From Porphyrobacter sp. CACIAM 03H1 (GTDB lineage Bacteria > Pseudomonadota > Alphaproteobacteria > Sphingomonadales > Sphingomonadaceae), in NCBI RefSeq assembly GCF_002215495.1, contig NZ_CP021378.1, positions 1,293,846-1,357,845 of the forward strand: 64,000 nt of DNA, written 5' to 3'. Below, piece after piece: positions 18,513 to 27,567 of this stretch (position 1 is the stretch's first letter; each line of letters begins with the position of its first letter). A program made the position numbers and the translations under genes. The notes beneath the pieces are model-generated. The model saw only the letters and a program-made list of their open reading frames with translations, made no database searches and was not told the DNA's origin.

Positions 18513-20501
18513 ATGAAACTGCTCAAAGCCTCGCTCGCCGCCGCCCTTGTCGGCGCTTCCGCCCTCGGCCTCCTCACCGCCGCTCCCGCGCCCACCCAGG
18601 CGCAGGGCAATGTCCCGATCGAGGTCTGGGCGCTGCGCGATGTCGTAAATGCGGTGCAGATCTCGCCCGACGGCAAGCACCTGCTGGTCCACAAGGTCGA
18701 GAGCCGCGAGGGCGACTACATCCTCGAGATCTACCGTACCGACGATCTGTCGAAGCCGCTGCGCCGGCTGGCGGCGGACCCGATGGAGATCATCTCGGCC
18801 ACCTGGGTGAGCGGCACCAAGATCTACGGCAGCGCCTGGCAGGTGATCCGCAAGACGGTGAAGGGCCAGGAAGAGGACGTGCGCGGCTACCAGTCCTTCT
18901 TCTACGATCTCGAGGCGAACAAGTTCAGCCGCGTGGACGGCAATTTCGGCCTCGTGAACACCCTGCCCAAGGAACCCGACCACATCCTCGTGTCGACCGG
19001 CACGGCCGTGGGCGACGGCACCGGAAGCGATCCTTTCGCCCGGTTCCGGCCGCGCTCCTACTACAAGTTTGATCTCAACACGGGCGCCCGCACGCTGGTG
19101 CTGCGCGGTTCGGGCAAGTTCCCGCAGGCGACTTTCGACAACGACGGCAATCCGCGCTTCACCCAGAGCATCGATTCCGTCTCGAACAAGCTGCAGTTTT
19201 TCTACCGCAAGCCAGGGGACGGTTCATGGACGCAGTTCCTCGAATATGATCTCAACGACGTGAAGAACGTCGCCACGGTCTACACCGACATTCCCGGCCT
19301 CGTCGGTCTCGATCCCGACAATCCCAACCTCGGCTACTTCGTCAACTGGGCCGAAGGCGAGGACAAGGCGGCGCTGTTCGAATTCGACTTCCAGACCGGA
19401 AAGCTCGGCAAGAAGCTGTTCCAGGACAAGGACGCCGACGTGATGGGGATCCAGACCCATTCGATCCCCGGCAACGACAGGATGGTCGCCGCGATCTATC
19501 CCGGCGCCAAGATGGAACGCCACTGGTTCGACGAGGAGGAAAAGGCGCTCTACCAGGCGCTGGAGCAGCAGATCCCCTACGCGCACCAGGTCAGCATCTC
19601 CAGCCGCTCGGTCGACGGGCGTTCGATGATCGTCACCAACCGCGGGCCGCGCGATCCGGGATCCTTCTGGCTGGTCAAGGACGGCAAGCTCGCCAAGCTC
19701 GGCAGCCGCAACCCGCTGCTCAACCCCGAGACGCTCGCCGATGTCGAGTACATCCGCTACCCCGCGCGCGACGGGCGGATCATCCCGGGCTACGTAACCA
19801 AGCCCAAGGGCAAGGGTCCGTTCCCGCTGATCGTGCTGCCGCACGGCGGCCCGATGGTGAACGAGGTCATCACCTATGACGAATGGGGCCAGCTGCTCGC
19901 CAACCAGGGCTACATGGTGCTCCAGCCGCAATACCGCGTGACGGTCGGCTGGGGGCGCGAGCATTTCCTCGCGGGCTTCGGCGAATACGGCAAGGCGATG
20001 CAGGACGACAAGGACGACGGCGCGCTCTACCTCGTCAAGCAGGGCCTGGTCGACCCTGACCGGATCGCGATGTTCGGCTGGTCGTATGGCGGCTATGCGG
20101 CGCTGATCGCGGCGAGCCGCGAGCCCAACATCTACCAGTGCACCATCGCCGGGGCGGCGGTCTCCAACTGGCCCAAGCTGAAGGCGGTCTGGGGCCGCGG
20201 GCGGGACAGCGCGGTCGACCAGTACTGGCTCAATACCGCCTTCGGCGTGAACCCGGTGGACGAGGTGGCGAAGGTGAACATCCCGCTGCTGATGGTGCAC
20301 GGCGATGTCGACCGCCGCGTGCTCTATTACCACTTCACCGATTACAAGAAGGCCTTCGAGCAGACCGGCAAGGACGGCCAGTTCATCACGCTCGAGGGGG
20401 CGGACCACTTCTACAACACGCTGATGTACACCCACCAGCAGCAGTTCTTCACCAAGATGCTGGATTATCTCGCCAACGATTGCGGTCCCGGCGGGCTCTA
20501 A
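18513..20501 (+). CDS. Exported prolyl-oligopeptidase-type S9 family peptidase
   Basis: A 662-residue secreted serine peptidase. The signal peptide ends near APTQAQ (about residue 30). An N-terminal beta-propeller (about 35-390) contains repeated WD-like blades. The C-terminal alpha/beta hydrolase domain has the nucleophile elbow GWSYGG (Ser524), the acid in HGDVDRR (Asp600) and the base in GADHFYN (His632). The strand HGGPMVNEVITYDEWGQ is the usual oxyanion segment. It resembles acylaminoacyl- or dipeptidyl-peptidases of Sphingomonadales that act on peptides delivered by TBDRs. It has its own start region and a bidirectional terminator downstream. Confidence 0.93.
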   Translation: MKLLKASLAAALVGASALGLLTAAPAPTQAQGNVPIEVWALRDVVNAVQISPDGKHLLVHKVESREGDYILEIYRTDDLSKPLRRLAADPMEIISATWVSGTKIYGSAWQVIRKTVKGQEEDVRGYQSFFYDLEANKFSRVDGNFGLVNTLPKEPDHILVSTGTAVGDGTGSDPFARFRPRSYYKFDLNTGARTLVLRGSGKFPQATFDNDGNPRFTQSIDSVSNKLQFFYRKPGDGSWTQFLEYDLNDVKNVATVYTDIPGLVGLDPDNPNLGYFVNWAEGEDKAALFEFDFQTGKLGKKLFQDKDADVMGIQTHSIPGNDRMVAAIYPGAKMERHWFDEEEKALYQALEQQIPYAHQVSISSRSVDGRSMIVTNRGPRDPGSFWLVKDGKLAKLGSRNPLLNPETLADVEYIRYPARDGRIIPGYVTKPKGKGPFPLIVLPHGGPMVNEVITYDEWGQLLANQGYMVLQPQYRVTVGWGREHFLAGFGEYGKAMQDDKDDGALYLVKQGLVDPDRIAMFGWSYGGYAALIAASREPNIYQCTIAGAAVSNWPKLKAVWGRGRDSAVDQYWLNTAFGVNPVDEVAKVNIPLLMVHGDVDRRVLYYHFTDYKKAFEQTGKDGQFITLEGADHFYNTLMYTHQQQFFTKMLDYLANDCGPGGL

Positions 20502-20520
20502 CGCCCTTCCGCCCGGCGCA

Positions 20521-20555
20521 CGAAGGGCCCGGCCAGCGATGGCCGGGCCCTTTCG
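20521..20555. terminator. Bidirectional terminator between convergent genes
   Basis: A perfect 13-bp stem (20523-20535 with 20540-20552, loop GCGA) with CGAA/TTTCG flanks. It can serve the S9 peptidase gene (+) and the exported-protein gene (-). Confidence 0.82.
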
Positions 20556-20567
20556 CGTCCGGCCCGG

Positions 20568-21146
20568 TCAGGAGACCCGCCGGCCCTTCACGCCGATCTG
20601 GCCGTTGATGCGGATGAAATAGTAGCCGAGCGCCGCCTTCTTGAAGACCACCTTGTCGCCCGCGTTGATCGGGGCGATCTTGCGCGGCGGGTTGTTGATC
20701 TCCCACACCGCACCTTCCACGGTGGTGAAGCGCCACGTGGCGGGGCCGACCTGGCGGCCGTTGGCGATGGTGGTCTCGAACAGGTCGGAGCTGTCCTTTT
20801 CCTCCGCCGCGTCCTTGGCGTCGGGCTTGAGAATGTCGACCTCGGGCATGCTGAGGCCGAACAGCTGGCGGCGGGTCTTGCGCACCTGCTCGCGGTCGAC
20901 CAGCCGCACGTCGCCCGCGTCCACCGCGCCGAGCAGCACGCCGACCTTGTCGTCGTAGCAGGCCAGCCTCTCGCTGCTGCCGGGCAGGGCGCGGCAGGCG
21001 CGCAGGCCCTCGACGAGGCTGGCAGAGCCCTCGAACACCGGCTGGGCCATCACGGCCGCGCCGGCCACCAGCACGAGACCGGCGGCGGCCGCGCTGCGGG
21101 TCAGGATGCGCCTTGCGGACGGGCGAGAAACGGACGAACGGATCAT
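20568..21146 (-). CDS. Small exported Cys-pair protein, paralogue of 26940-27485
   Basis: A 192-residue protein. The ATG at 21146 has AAGGGAG 9 nt upstream. The N-terminus is a basic, Arg-rich signal peptide followed by a hydrophobic segment (AAAAGLVLVAGAAVMA). The mature start has ACRALPGSSERLACYDDKV, a Cys-x10-12-RLACYD pattern. The C-terminal half (DLFETTIANGR, WRFTTVEGAVWEI, IKAALGYYFIRINGQ-like and GVKGRRV) looks like a small beta domain. The protein at 26940-27485 shares the same architecture and many of these blocks, so they are paralogues within one locus. The function is unknown; RLxCYD proteins occur widely in proteobacterial exported proteins. It is divergent from a TBDR gene and shares an intergenic operator with it. 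Confidence 0.82.
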   Translation of the reverse strand: MIRSSVSRPSARRILTRSAAAAGLVLVAGAAVMAQPVFEGSASLVEGLRACRALPGSSERLACYDDKVGVLLGAVDAGDVRLVDREQVRKTRRQLFGLSMPEVDILKPDAKDAAEEKDSSDLFETTIANGRQVGPATWRFTTVEGAVWEINNPPRKIAPINAGDKVVFKKAALGYYFIRINGQIGVKGRRVS

Positions 21147-21202
21147 GGCATATCTCCCTTGCGACCGCTGCATAGCGGCCATCGGCGGCGCAGTCCAACC
21201 GG

Positions 21203-21228
21203 CATATCTGCAGCAAATTGCAGATATG
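21203..21228. promoter_or_regulatory. Operator dyad (perfect 10-bp arms, N6 spacer)
   Basis: CATATCTGCA (21203-21212), a 6-nt spacer and TGCAGATATG (21219-21228) form a perfect inverted repeat. It lies 171 nt upstream of the TBDR start at 21399 and 57 nt upstream of the divergent exported-protein gene. The same core ATCTGCA-N6-TGCAGAT occurs 169 nt upstream of the other receptor gene (34322-34345). The cognate regulator is not identifiable in this window. Confidence 0.8.
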
Positions 21229-21301
21229 TCACACCGGCGACCCTAGGGCGGGAACCGAGGTGTATCCGAACTGCAACAGGCGTGACCCAAGTGTCTTCAA
21301 A

Positions 21302-21353
21302 TCGCAACGGGCCGATTGCGAGGCTCGATGTGATTAACCTAGGAGGGCCTCCT
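21302..21353 (+). promoter_or_regulatory. Two further short dyads in the leader of the TBDR gene at 21399
   Basis: TCGCAA-N8-TTGCGA (21302-21321) and AGGAGG-G-CCTCCT (21341-21353) lie between the operator and the start codon. The second contains an SD-like arm paired with its complement, 46 nt before the ATG. Their role is unknown; they might shape the mRNA leader. Confidence 0.3.
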
Positions 21354-21398
21354 TAGCTTCGTGCGCATGGCGCGCGCGCATCAGAGAGGGACCCCTAA

Positions 21399-24374
21399 AT
21401 GCAACGCTTCCAGAAGGCATCGCTGCTCGCTGGCACTATCATGGCAGGCGCCATGTTTGCCGCTCCGGCCTATGCGCAGGATACCGAGACCGCCGACGTC
21501 TCGTCCACCGGCGCGCAGACCGAAGAATCCACCGCCATTCTCGTCACCGGTTCGCGCATTCAGCGCACCGACCTCCAGTCGACCAGCCCGGTGGCGGTCG
21601 TCTCGCCCGAGGAATTCCGTCTGACCGGTGCGGTCAACGTCGAGCAGGTGCTCAACACCCTGCCGCAGGTTCTTCCCGGCCTGACCGGCTTCTCGAACAA
21701 CCCCGGCAACGGCGCGGTGACCCTCAACCTGCGCAACCTCGGCGCCACCCGCACCCTCGTGCTGGTCAACGGCCGCCGCTGGATGTTCTACGATACCAAC
21801 CAGATCGTCGACCTCAACACCATCCCGCAGTTCCTGCTGGGCGGCGTGGAAGTCGTGACTGGCGGTGCCTCGGCCGTTTACGGCTCGGACGCGGTCGCCG
21901 GTGTCGTCAACTTCAAGCTGCGTGACATCGAAGGCCTCGAACTCGGCGGCAGCTACTCGCTGACCAGCCGCGGCGACGGCGAGCGTTACCAGTTCAACGC
22001 CGCCATCGGCTCGTCGTTCGACGACGGCCGCGGTGCGGTGACCATGTTCGCCAACTACACCCGTCGTAGCCCGGTCTTCCAGGACGCCCGCGTGTTCTCC
22101 GAGCGCGCCGGCGGCGATGGCTGTATCGTTCCGGGCAGCACCGGCCGTGGTGACATCGGGACCCCGTTCCCGTCCGGCATCGCTGTCGGCACCTGCCTCG
22201 CCCGCGGCGGCGAGCTCGGCTTCATTCCGCAGGGTTCGGCGACCACCCCGATCGGCACCTTCATCGCCGGTCCGACCGGTGCCCAGAACACCTACATCGC
22301 CAACCCCACCGGTGGCGGTTCGCGTCTGTTCCAGGATCCGCAGGATCTCTACAACTTCGCGCCCGACAACTACCTCCAGCTTCCGCAGGAGCGTTACCTG
22401 ATCGGGGCCTACGGCCACTACGAGTTCACCGACGGCATCGAAGCCTATTCGGAACTCTCCTTCGTGCGCAACGAAGTGGCCCAGGAACTCGCGCCGACTC
22501 CGGCGGGCGTTTCGGTTCCGCTGTTCGTGAACAGCCCGTTCTTCAACGACCAGACCCGTGCGCTGCTGCTGCAGAACCCGGTGAGCACCACCGCGGGCCC
22601 GACGCTCGGCAACCCGCTCTACCGTCAGACCCAGGTCAACTTCCGCTTCAACGACATCGGCTCGCGTAACTCGAACGCCAGCCGTGAAGCGTTCCGCGTC
22701 CTCGGCGGTGTCCGTGGTTCGATCACCGACAACATCAACTTCGACGCGTATTACTCGTACGCCCGGACGACCAACACCAACATCCAGCAGGGCAACATCT
22801 CGGCCAGCCGTTTCCGCAACGCGCTGACGACCGAAGTGGTCAACGGCCAGCACCGCTGCATCGACGCCTCGGCGCGGGCTGCGGGCTGCGTGCCGCTCAA
22901 CGTGTTCGGCCTTGGTCTGACCGACCCGGCGGCGCTGCGCTACCTGTCGATCAACGCCACCAACATCACGACCTCGGAAATGAGCAACGTGGTGGGCTCG
23001 ATCAGCGGGACGCTGTTCAACCTCGGCTTCGGCGCGGATGATGTCGGCTTCGCGGCCGGTGTCGAATACCGCAAGATGGACTCGGAGTTCATTCCCGACA
23101 CCTTCCTCGCTTCGGGCGACGTGCTCGGCTTCAACGCCGGTCTGCCGACCCGCGGCGGCTACGACGTGAAGGAAGTCTTTGGCGAAGTCCGCGTGCCGAT
23201 CGTCGAGGACGGTCTGATCCACTCGATGACCGTCGAAGGCGCGTTCCGTTACTCGGATTACTCGCTCGATCGCGTCGGCGGGACCTGGACCTACAACATC
23301 GGCGGCGAACTCTCGCCGATCGAGGGGATCCGCTTCCGTGGCCAGTACTCGCGCGCGGTCCGTGCACCGAACGTGCAGGATCTGTTCGGCGGTGCCTCGA
23401 CCGGCTTCCCGGCGGCCACCGACCCCTGCTCGAACCGCGGTCCGGTGGCCGAGCGCACCGATGCGCTGCGGGCCTTCTGCATCGCCTCGGGCGTGCCGGC
23501 GGCAGCCGTCTTCGGTGCGGGCGTCCAGCCCAACGCGCAGATCCAGGCTGACTTCGGCGGCAACCCCAACGTCGGCGAGGAAACCTCGGACACCTACACC
23601 ATCGGTGTGGTGCTCCAGCCGAGCTTCGTGCCGCGCCTGAACATCACGGTCGACTACTTCAACATCACCGTTGAAGACACGATCAACACCCGTCTGGGTG
23701 GTCTTGCTTCGGCTCTGTCGCTCTGCTTCAACACCATCCAGAACCTGACGGATCCGGCGTGCTCGATCTTCGCCGGCAAGCGCAACCCGGGTACCGGTGC
23801 GCTGGGTCTGAACTCGGGCGGCCAGAACCCGTCGCTGGTGCAGGACAACGTCGGCAAGCTCGAAACGGCGGGCATCGACGTCCAGCTCGACTACAGCCTC
23901 CCGCTGTTCAAGGGCGAGCTCGGGTTCTTCTACCTCGGCACCTGGCTCGACAAGTTCCGCAACACCCCGGTGGCCCTGCTGCCGCTGCGCGAGAACATCG
24001 TCGAGGGCACCTATGGTCTGCCCGACTACCGTCACAACGTCCGCGTCACCTACACCCAGGGTCCGGCCCTGTTCTCGGTGCGCTGGCGCTATGAAGGTCC
24101 GACGGAAGATTTCCGCGTGCAGAACACCTTCAGCGGGAACACCCGGATCGAGAACAACGCTCTGCCGCTGCGCTCGATCGGTGCGTGGAACTACATCGAC
24201 CTCGCCGTCGGCTTCGACATCGACGAGCGCATGACGATCAACGCGGGCGTCAACAACCTGTTCGACAAGCAGCCCCCGGTTCTGGGCGCTTCTGCCGAAC
24301 AGGCGAACACCCTCCCGAGTTTCTTCGACGTGCTCGGCCGTGACTTCTTCATGGGTGTGAACTTCCGCTTCTGA
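21399..24374 (+). CDS. TonB-dependent outer membrane receptor, operator-linked to the oxygenase/sulfotransferase operon
   Basis: A 991-residue receptor with GAGAGGG before the ATG and a signal peptide ending APAYAQ. The plug begins AILVTGSRIQRTDLQSTSPV and contains TLNLRNLGATRTLVLVNGRRW and EVVTGGASAVYGSDAVAGVVN. The barrel ends GVNFRF. There is no STN domain. It is similar in length and plug sequence to the receptor at 31037-34153 (both have TSPV/ASPV, VVSPEEF/VVTAEEF and EQVLNTLPQV/EDLINSLPQV), more so than to the 1166-residue receptor, so the two look like paralogues. Shared operator and position suggest coregulation. The ligand is unknown. A strong bidirectional terminator follows. Confidence 0.95.
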   Translation: MQRFQKASLLAGTIMAGAMFAAPAYAQDTETADVSSTGAQTEESTAILVTGSRIQRTDLQSTSPVAVVSPEEFRLTGAVNVEQVLNTLPQVLPGLTGFSNNPGNGAVTLNLRNLGATRTLVLVNGRRWMFYDTNQIVDLNTIPQFLLGGVEVVTGGASAVYGSDAVAGVVNFKLRDIEGLELGGSYSLTSRGDGERYQFNAAIGSSFDDGRGAVTMFANYTRRSPVFQDARVFSERAGGDGCIVPGSTGRGDIGTPFPSGIAVGTCLARGGELGFIPQGSATTPIGTFIAGPTGAQNTYIANPTGGGSRLFQDPQDLYNFAPDNYLQLPQERYLIGAYGHYEFTDGIEAYSELSFVRNEVAQELAPTPAGVSVPLFVNSPFFNDQTRALLLQNPVSTTAGPTLGNPLYRQTQVNFRFNDIGSRNSNASREAFRVLGGVRGSITDNINFDAYYSYARTTNTNIQQGNISASRFRNALTTEVVNGQHRCIDASARAAGCVPLNVFGLGLTDPAALRYLSINATNITTSEMSNVVGSISGTLFNLGFGADDVGFAAGVEYRKMDSEFIPDTFLASGDVLGFNAGLPTRGGYDVKEVFGEVRVPIVEDGLIHSMTVEGAFRYSDYSLDRVGGTWTYNIGGELSPIEGIRFRGQYSRAVRAPNVQDLFGGASTGFPAATDPCSNRGPVAERTDALRAFCIASGVPAAAVFGAGVQPNAQIQADFGGNPNVGEETSDTYTIGVVLQPSFVPRLNITVDYFNITVEDTINTRLGGLASALSLCFNTIQNLTDPACSIFAGKRNPGTGALGLNSGGQNPSLVQDNVGKLETAGIDVQLDYSLPLFKGELGFFYLGTWLDKFRNTPVALLPLRENIVEGTYGLPDYRHNVRVTYTQGPALFSVRWRYEGPTEDFRVQNTFSGNTRIENNALPLRSIGAWNYIDLAVGFDIDERMTINAGVNNLFDKQPPVLGASAEQANTLPSFFDVLGRDFFMGVNFRF

Positions 24375-24398
24375 TCCCGGTCGGAAAGCGAACGAAAG

Positions 24399-24431
24399 GG
24401 GCGGCGGACCATCCGGTCCGCCGCCCTTTTT
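24399..24431. terminator. Bidirectional terminator between TBDR and the minus-strand operon
   Basis: A perfect 12-bp stem (24399-24410 with 24415-24426, loop ATCC) flanked by CGAAAG and TTTTTCG. It terminates the + strand receptor gene and probably the convergent operon ending at 24507. Confidence 0.92.
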
Positions 24432-24506
24432 CGTTGTGCTGTCGTCGTGCGGTCGTCGGCGGGCCGTCGGCCGGTCGTGTGCCGGTCATTTGCGCGTTTG
24501 CGGCGG

Positions 24507-26195
24507 TCAGACCCTTGCCGTGACGTCGAAGGCGACGGTCATCCGCGTGCCCTCAGTGATCGGGCGGGTGCCGTGGAACAGCGTGCTCGGAAACAGCACC
24601 AGCGTCCCCGCCTCGGGCCGCACCGCGTGCAGGCTCCCGAGCCCTTCGGCCAGCCCAGGGGGCGGATTGCCGAGTTCGAGCCAGCCGGGCTGGCCTGGGC
24701 CGTCGACCTCCTCGGGCACCAGCCAGTAGCTCGCCGAGGAAAGCAGCCCGCGCGGGTGAATATGGGCGGCGTGATGGCCCTGCCCCTCGAGCCGGATCGA
24801 CCAGCTGCCGACGATGGCCCAGGGATCGTCCCGCCGCCGCAGCAGGGGATGCGCGGGGTCGGCAGGTGGAAGCCCCGAGCGATATTCCTCCATCGCCGCC
24901 CGCAGCGCCGTCTCGAGCCGCGCCAGCTCCGGCTCGGCCCGGGCAAACAGCGCTCCCTTGGTCTGGCTGCCCTGCTTGACCGACTGCCCGATCGGCATGG
25001 CGGAATGGGCGTGCAGCCGGGTCAGCAGGGCGGTGATCTCCGCCCGCTCCCTCGCGCTGAGCGGCAGGGCGAGCTGGCGCACCAATCCGGGCTGTCCGTG
25101 GAGCCACGCGTGCCGCGCATCGCCCGAAAGCCGCCACGCGCAGTCGATCAGCGCCCAGGCCGCGACATCGTCCGGCCGCGCCGCCAGCGCCTGTTCGAGC
25201 GCTCCGGCGGCCCCCGGCGCATCGCCCAGCCGCAGCCGGTTGCGCCCCCGCGCGATGGCCCAGTCCGGGCCGGTCTCGCCGGGATGATCGTCGAGCACCG
25301 CCTGCGCCGCCTCCGCCTCGCCGGCCTCGCCGAGCGCGACCGCATGGGCGAGGGCTAGGCCCGTGTCCGCCGGAAAGGCCGCCCGCGCACGGGAGAGGAT
25401 GGCCGCGCTGTCGGCATGGCGGTCGACCCCGTCGAGCGTCTCGCTCCACGCCCGCCACACGGCAGGGCCCGCGCCGGGGGCAGCGACCGCCTGCTCGAAA
25501 TGGGCGGCGAAGTCGCCGCGCTCGCCCGCCGCCCAGCGCAGCTCGGCATGGAGCTTCAGGGCCTCGGTCCAGCCCGGCAGGTGGGTGACGAGCGTGGTGG
25601 TGCATTCCAGCGCCTCGCCCATCCGCCCCGCGACCGCGAGCGCCTGGGCGTAGTCGAACAGCAGGTGCGGATCGCCGCGATTGCGCATCAGCGCCGCCTC
25701 GATCAGGGGCACGGCATCGGGCGCGCCGCGTTCGAGCGCGAGGCGGGCGCGGCTGCGGGCGGTTTGCGGTCCTTTGGGGTCGAGCGCGACCGCGCGCGCC
25801 ATGCTGGCGCTCGCCGCGTCGTGGCGCCCCGCCTGCCGCTCGCTATCGGCCCGGATCCGCCAATAGCCCGCATTTCCCGCGCCCGCGCGTTCCAGCTGGG
25901 CGAGCAGTGCGGCGGCGCGGGCGGGCTGCTCCATCCGGCCGAGCGTGATCGCCGCATTCACGGCCGCCTCGACCAGATCGGGCGCCAGCGCCAGAGCACG
26001 CTCGAACAGCGCCAGCGCGCGGTCGAGCCGTCCGGCCCGGAAGTGGAAATTGCCCGCGCTGTTGGCGAGTCGCGGGTCATCGGGGAAGGCCGCCAGCCCG
26101 CGGGCGTAGAGCGCGTCGGCCTCTCCGTCGCGCCCGGCCGCCGCGAGCTGGCTCGCCGCCTGCGCCACCCCTTGCGCACTCGCGGGAAGGTTCAT
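24507..26195 (-). CDS. TPR protein with C-terminal 2OG-Fe(II) oxygenase domain (second copy)
   Basis: A 562-residue cytoplasmic protein (no signal peptide). Residues 1-330 are TPR-like helical repeats rich in Ala/Leu/Arg (for example SAGNFHFRAGRLDRALALFERAL). A linker has the block QSVKQGSQTKGALFARAEP (about 410-430). The C-terminal double-stranded beta-helix domain resembles the putative 2OG-Fe(II) oxygenase family PF13759: GSWSIRL, HIHPRGLLSSASYW (His478 and His480), LVLFPSTLFHGTRP (His541), TRMTVAFDV. The proximal metal motif is H-x-H, as I recall for this family, not H-x-D. The start overlaps the stop of the P4H-like gene by ATGA, indicating translational coupling. It is the last gene of the operon and a paralogue of 29448-30965. 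The substrate is unknown. Confidence 0.85.
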   Translation of the reverse strand: MNLPASAQGVAQAASQLAAAGRDGEADALYARGLAAFPDDPRLANSAGNFHFRAGRLDRALALFERALALAPDLVEAAVNAAITLGRMEQPARAAALLAQLERAGAGNAGYWRIRADSERQAGRHDAASASMARAVALDPKGPQTARSRARLALERGAPDAVPLIEAALMRNRGDPHLLFDYAQALAVAGRMGEALECTTTLVTHLPGWTEALKLHAELRWAAGERGDFAAHFEQAVAAPGAGPAVWRAWSETLDGVDRHADSAAILSRARAAFPADTGLALAHAVALGEAGEAEAAQAVLDDHPGETGPDWAIARGRNRLRLGDAPGAAGALEQALAARPDDVAAWALIDCAWRLSGDARHAWLHGQPGLVRQLALPLSARERAEITALLTRLHAHSAMPIGQSVKQGSQTKGALFARAEPELARLETALRAAMEEYRSGLPPADPAHPLLRRRDDPWAIVGSWSIRLEGQGHHAAHIHPRGLLSSASYWLVPEEVDGPGQPGWLELGNPPPGLAEGLGSLHAVRPEAGTLVLFPSTLFHGTRPITEGTRMTVAFDVTARV

Positions 26196-26938
26196 CGGCT
26201 GCGCAGCCATCCCGTGACCGCCATCCGCCCGATCGGCGCGAAGGGCGGGACATAGCTGACGCTGTGCGACTGCGGCACGCGGAACAGGTTCAAGGCGTTG
26301 AAGCGCGGGCGGAAGCCCTCGATCACGTCGCCCTCCTCGTCGAGGAACAGCAGATAGCCGCCCCAGTCGGGATGCCAGTCCTCGCGCGCGAGGTTGAGGA
26401 CATAGGCGACCTCCCAGCCCTCGGCCACGTGGCTGTCGATGTGGCGGCCGAGATAGTGGTTGGGGGCGAACAGGGTGGCCTGGGCATCTGCCTTGAACAG
26501 CCCCCGAATGCCCGTCACGGCGCGTGCCAGATCGAGGAAGGCCGGGGCGTTGAGATGCTCGATCAGCACCTCGTGCGGGCCGCCCGGATCGAGGCCCTGC
26601 TGCAGCGCCTCGATGATCGGGTAATGGGCGAAGCGGAAGCCGTATTCGCCGCGGGCCGAGTGCTGTTCGGCATTGCGCGAGGCTTGCTGCAAGTTCTGCT
26701 GGCCTTGCGGCGTGCGGCTTTCGGCGGCGCTGATGCTCACCGGCTTCTCCGCCCCCGCACCCACCGCCATGCCCCACGGCGTGCCGCGGGCGAGCACCAT
26801 CTGCAATTCGCGCGCGCTCTCGGGTGTCAGCACATTGCGGATCTGCACCCGTCCCGCCGCCGCGAAACGCGCGGCGAGCGCGGGCACGTCGAGCGCCGGG
26901 TCGATTGCGAACAGGGTCTTCAGATCGCCCTCCGACAC
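26192..26938 (-). CDS. 2OG-Fe(II) oxygenase, prolyl 4-hydroxylase-like
   Basis: A 248-residue cytoplasmic protein starting at a GTG one nucleotide after the stop of the preceding gene. The complete facial triad and 2OG anchor are visible: His166-x-Asp168 (LGRHIDSH), His225 (PQSHSVSYV) and Arg238 (IGRMAVTGW). FAPNHYLGRHID and NLAREDWHPDWGGYLLFL match the prolyl 4-hydroxylase alpha-subunit fold (PF13640). It should use Fe(II), O2 and 2-oxoglutarate to hydroxylate a peptide or small molecule; proline as target is only a family-based guess. It is coupled by an ATGA overlap to the TPR-oxygenase downstream. Confidence 0.87.
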   Translation of the reverse strand: MSEGDLKTLFAIDPALDVPALAARFAAAGRVQIRNVLTPESARELQMVLARGTPWGMAVGAGAEKPVSISAAESRTPQGQQNLQQASRNAEQHSARGEYGFRFAHYPIIEALQQGLDPGGPHEVLIEHLNAPAFLDLARAVTGIRGLFKADAQATLFAPNHYLGRHIDSHVAEGWEVAYVLNLAREDWHPDWGGYLLFLDEEGDVIEGFRPRFNALNLFRVPQSHSVSYVPPFAPIGRMAVTGWLRSR

Positions 26939-26939
26939 C

Positions 26940-27485
26940 TCAGCGCACCCTCCGGCCCTTGACGCCCTTCTGGCCGTCGATGCGCAGGAAATAGCTGCTG
27001 AGCGCGCCGCTCTTGATCTCGAGCGACTGGCCGACCTTGGGCGACATCAGCCGCGAGGGCACCTCGTCGAGCTGCCATTCCGCGCCTTCCGCCGTGGTGA
27101 TGACGAAGCTGCCCTTGATCGGCCGCACCGCCGCGATGGTGGTTTCGAGCGCCGAGAATTCCTCGGCCTGGTCCGGGTCTTCCTTGTCGCTCCTGCCGCC
27201 GAAGATGCCGAGATCGGGCAGCGCGAAGCCGAACAGCTTGCGGCGGGTCTCGCGCACCTCCTCGCGGTCGACGACGCGCACCTCTCCCTCGGTGCTGGCA
27301 GCGACCATCGCGGCAACGGCGGTGTCGTAACAGGCGAGGCGCTCGGACGGATCGGTCTTGGCCTGACAGTCGCGCAGCGCGGTGACATAGCTGCTCTCGC
27401 CCTTGGCATCCTGCGCGGCGAGCGGTGCGGCGGCGAGCGCCAGGAAGGCGGCACCTGCGGCTCGGAAGGCGGTCATCCTCGTCAT
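26940..27485 (-). CDS. Small exported Cys-pair protein, paralogue of 20568-21146
   Basis: A 181-residue protein with a signal peptide (FRAAGAAFLALAAAPLAAQ). It shares with the 20568-21146 product the blocks LRDCQAKTDPSERLACYD, REEVRETRRKLFGF, ALETTIAAVR, FVITTAEGAEWQL, SYFLRIDGQKGVKGRRV. Two cysteines spaced 13 residues apart near the mature N-terminus may form a disulfide. The ATG at 27485 (GAGGG just upstream) was preferred over the one at 27476. It is the only exported product inside an operon of cytoplasmic enzymes besides the receptor, so it could be a periplasmic accessory of the receptor or a substrate of the enzymes (inference). A GGGGCC-GGCCCC hairpin (27498-27513) lies just upstream. 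Confidence 0.83.
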   Translation of the reverse strand: MTRMTAFRAAGAAFLALAAAPLAAQDAKGESSYVTALRDCQAKTDPSERLACYDTAVAAMVAASTEGEVRVVDREEVRETRRKLFGFALPDLGIFGGRSDKEDPDQAEEFSALETTIAAVRPIKGSFVITTAEGAEWQLDEVPSRLMSPKVGQSLEIKSGALSSYFLRIDGQKGVKGRRVR

Positions 27486-27567
27486 GTTCCCTCGCATGGG
27501 GCCGCGAGGCCCCGTCCTTGCCGCCACCGTTACGCCGGTGCGGCGATGCTGGCAAATCCTGCGGCGC

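Noticed and set aside
14747..18694. 1315-codon reading frame antisense to the first TBDR gene, and a similar 1057-codon frame opposite the TBDR at 31037-34153
   Set aside because: Both lie fully opposite genes with clear signal peptides, plug motifs and SD sequences. Their translations are Arg/Val/Asp-rich without domains, as expected of shadows in GC-rich DNA.
26196..26777. N-terminal extension of the second TPR-oxygenase up to 26777
   Set aside because: The extension would overlap most of the P4H-like gene in another frame and has low-complexity sequence. The ATGA overlap at 26192-26195 is the natural start.
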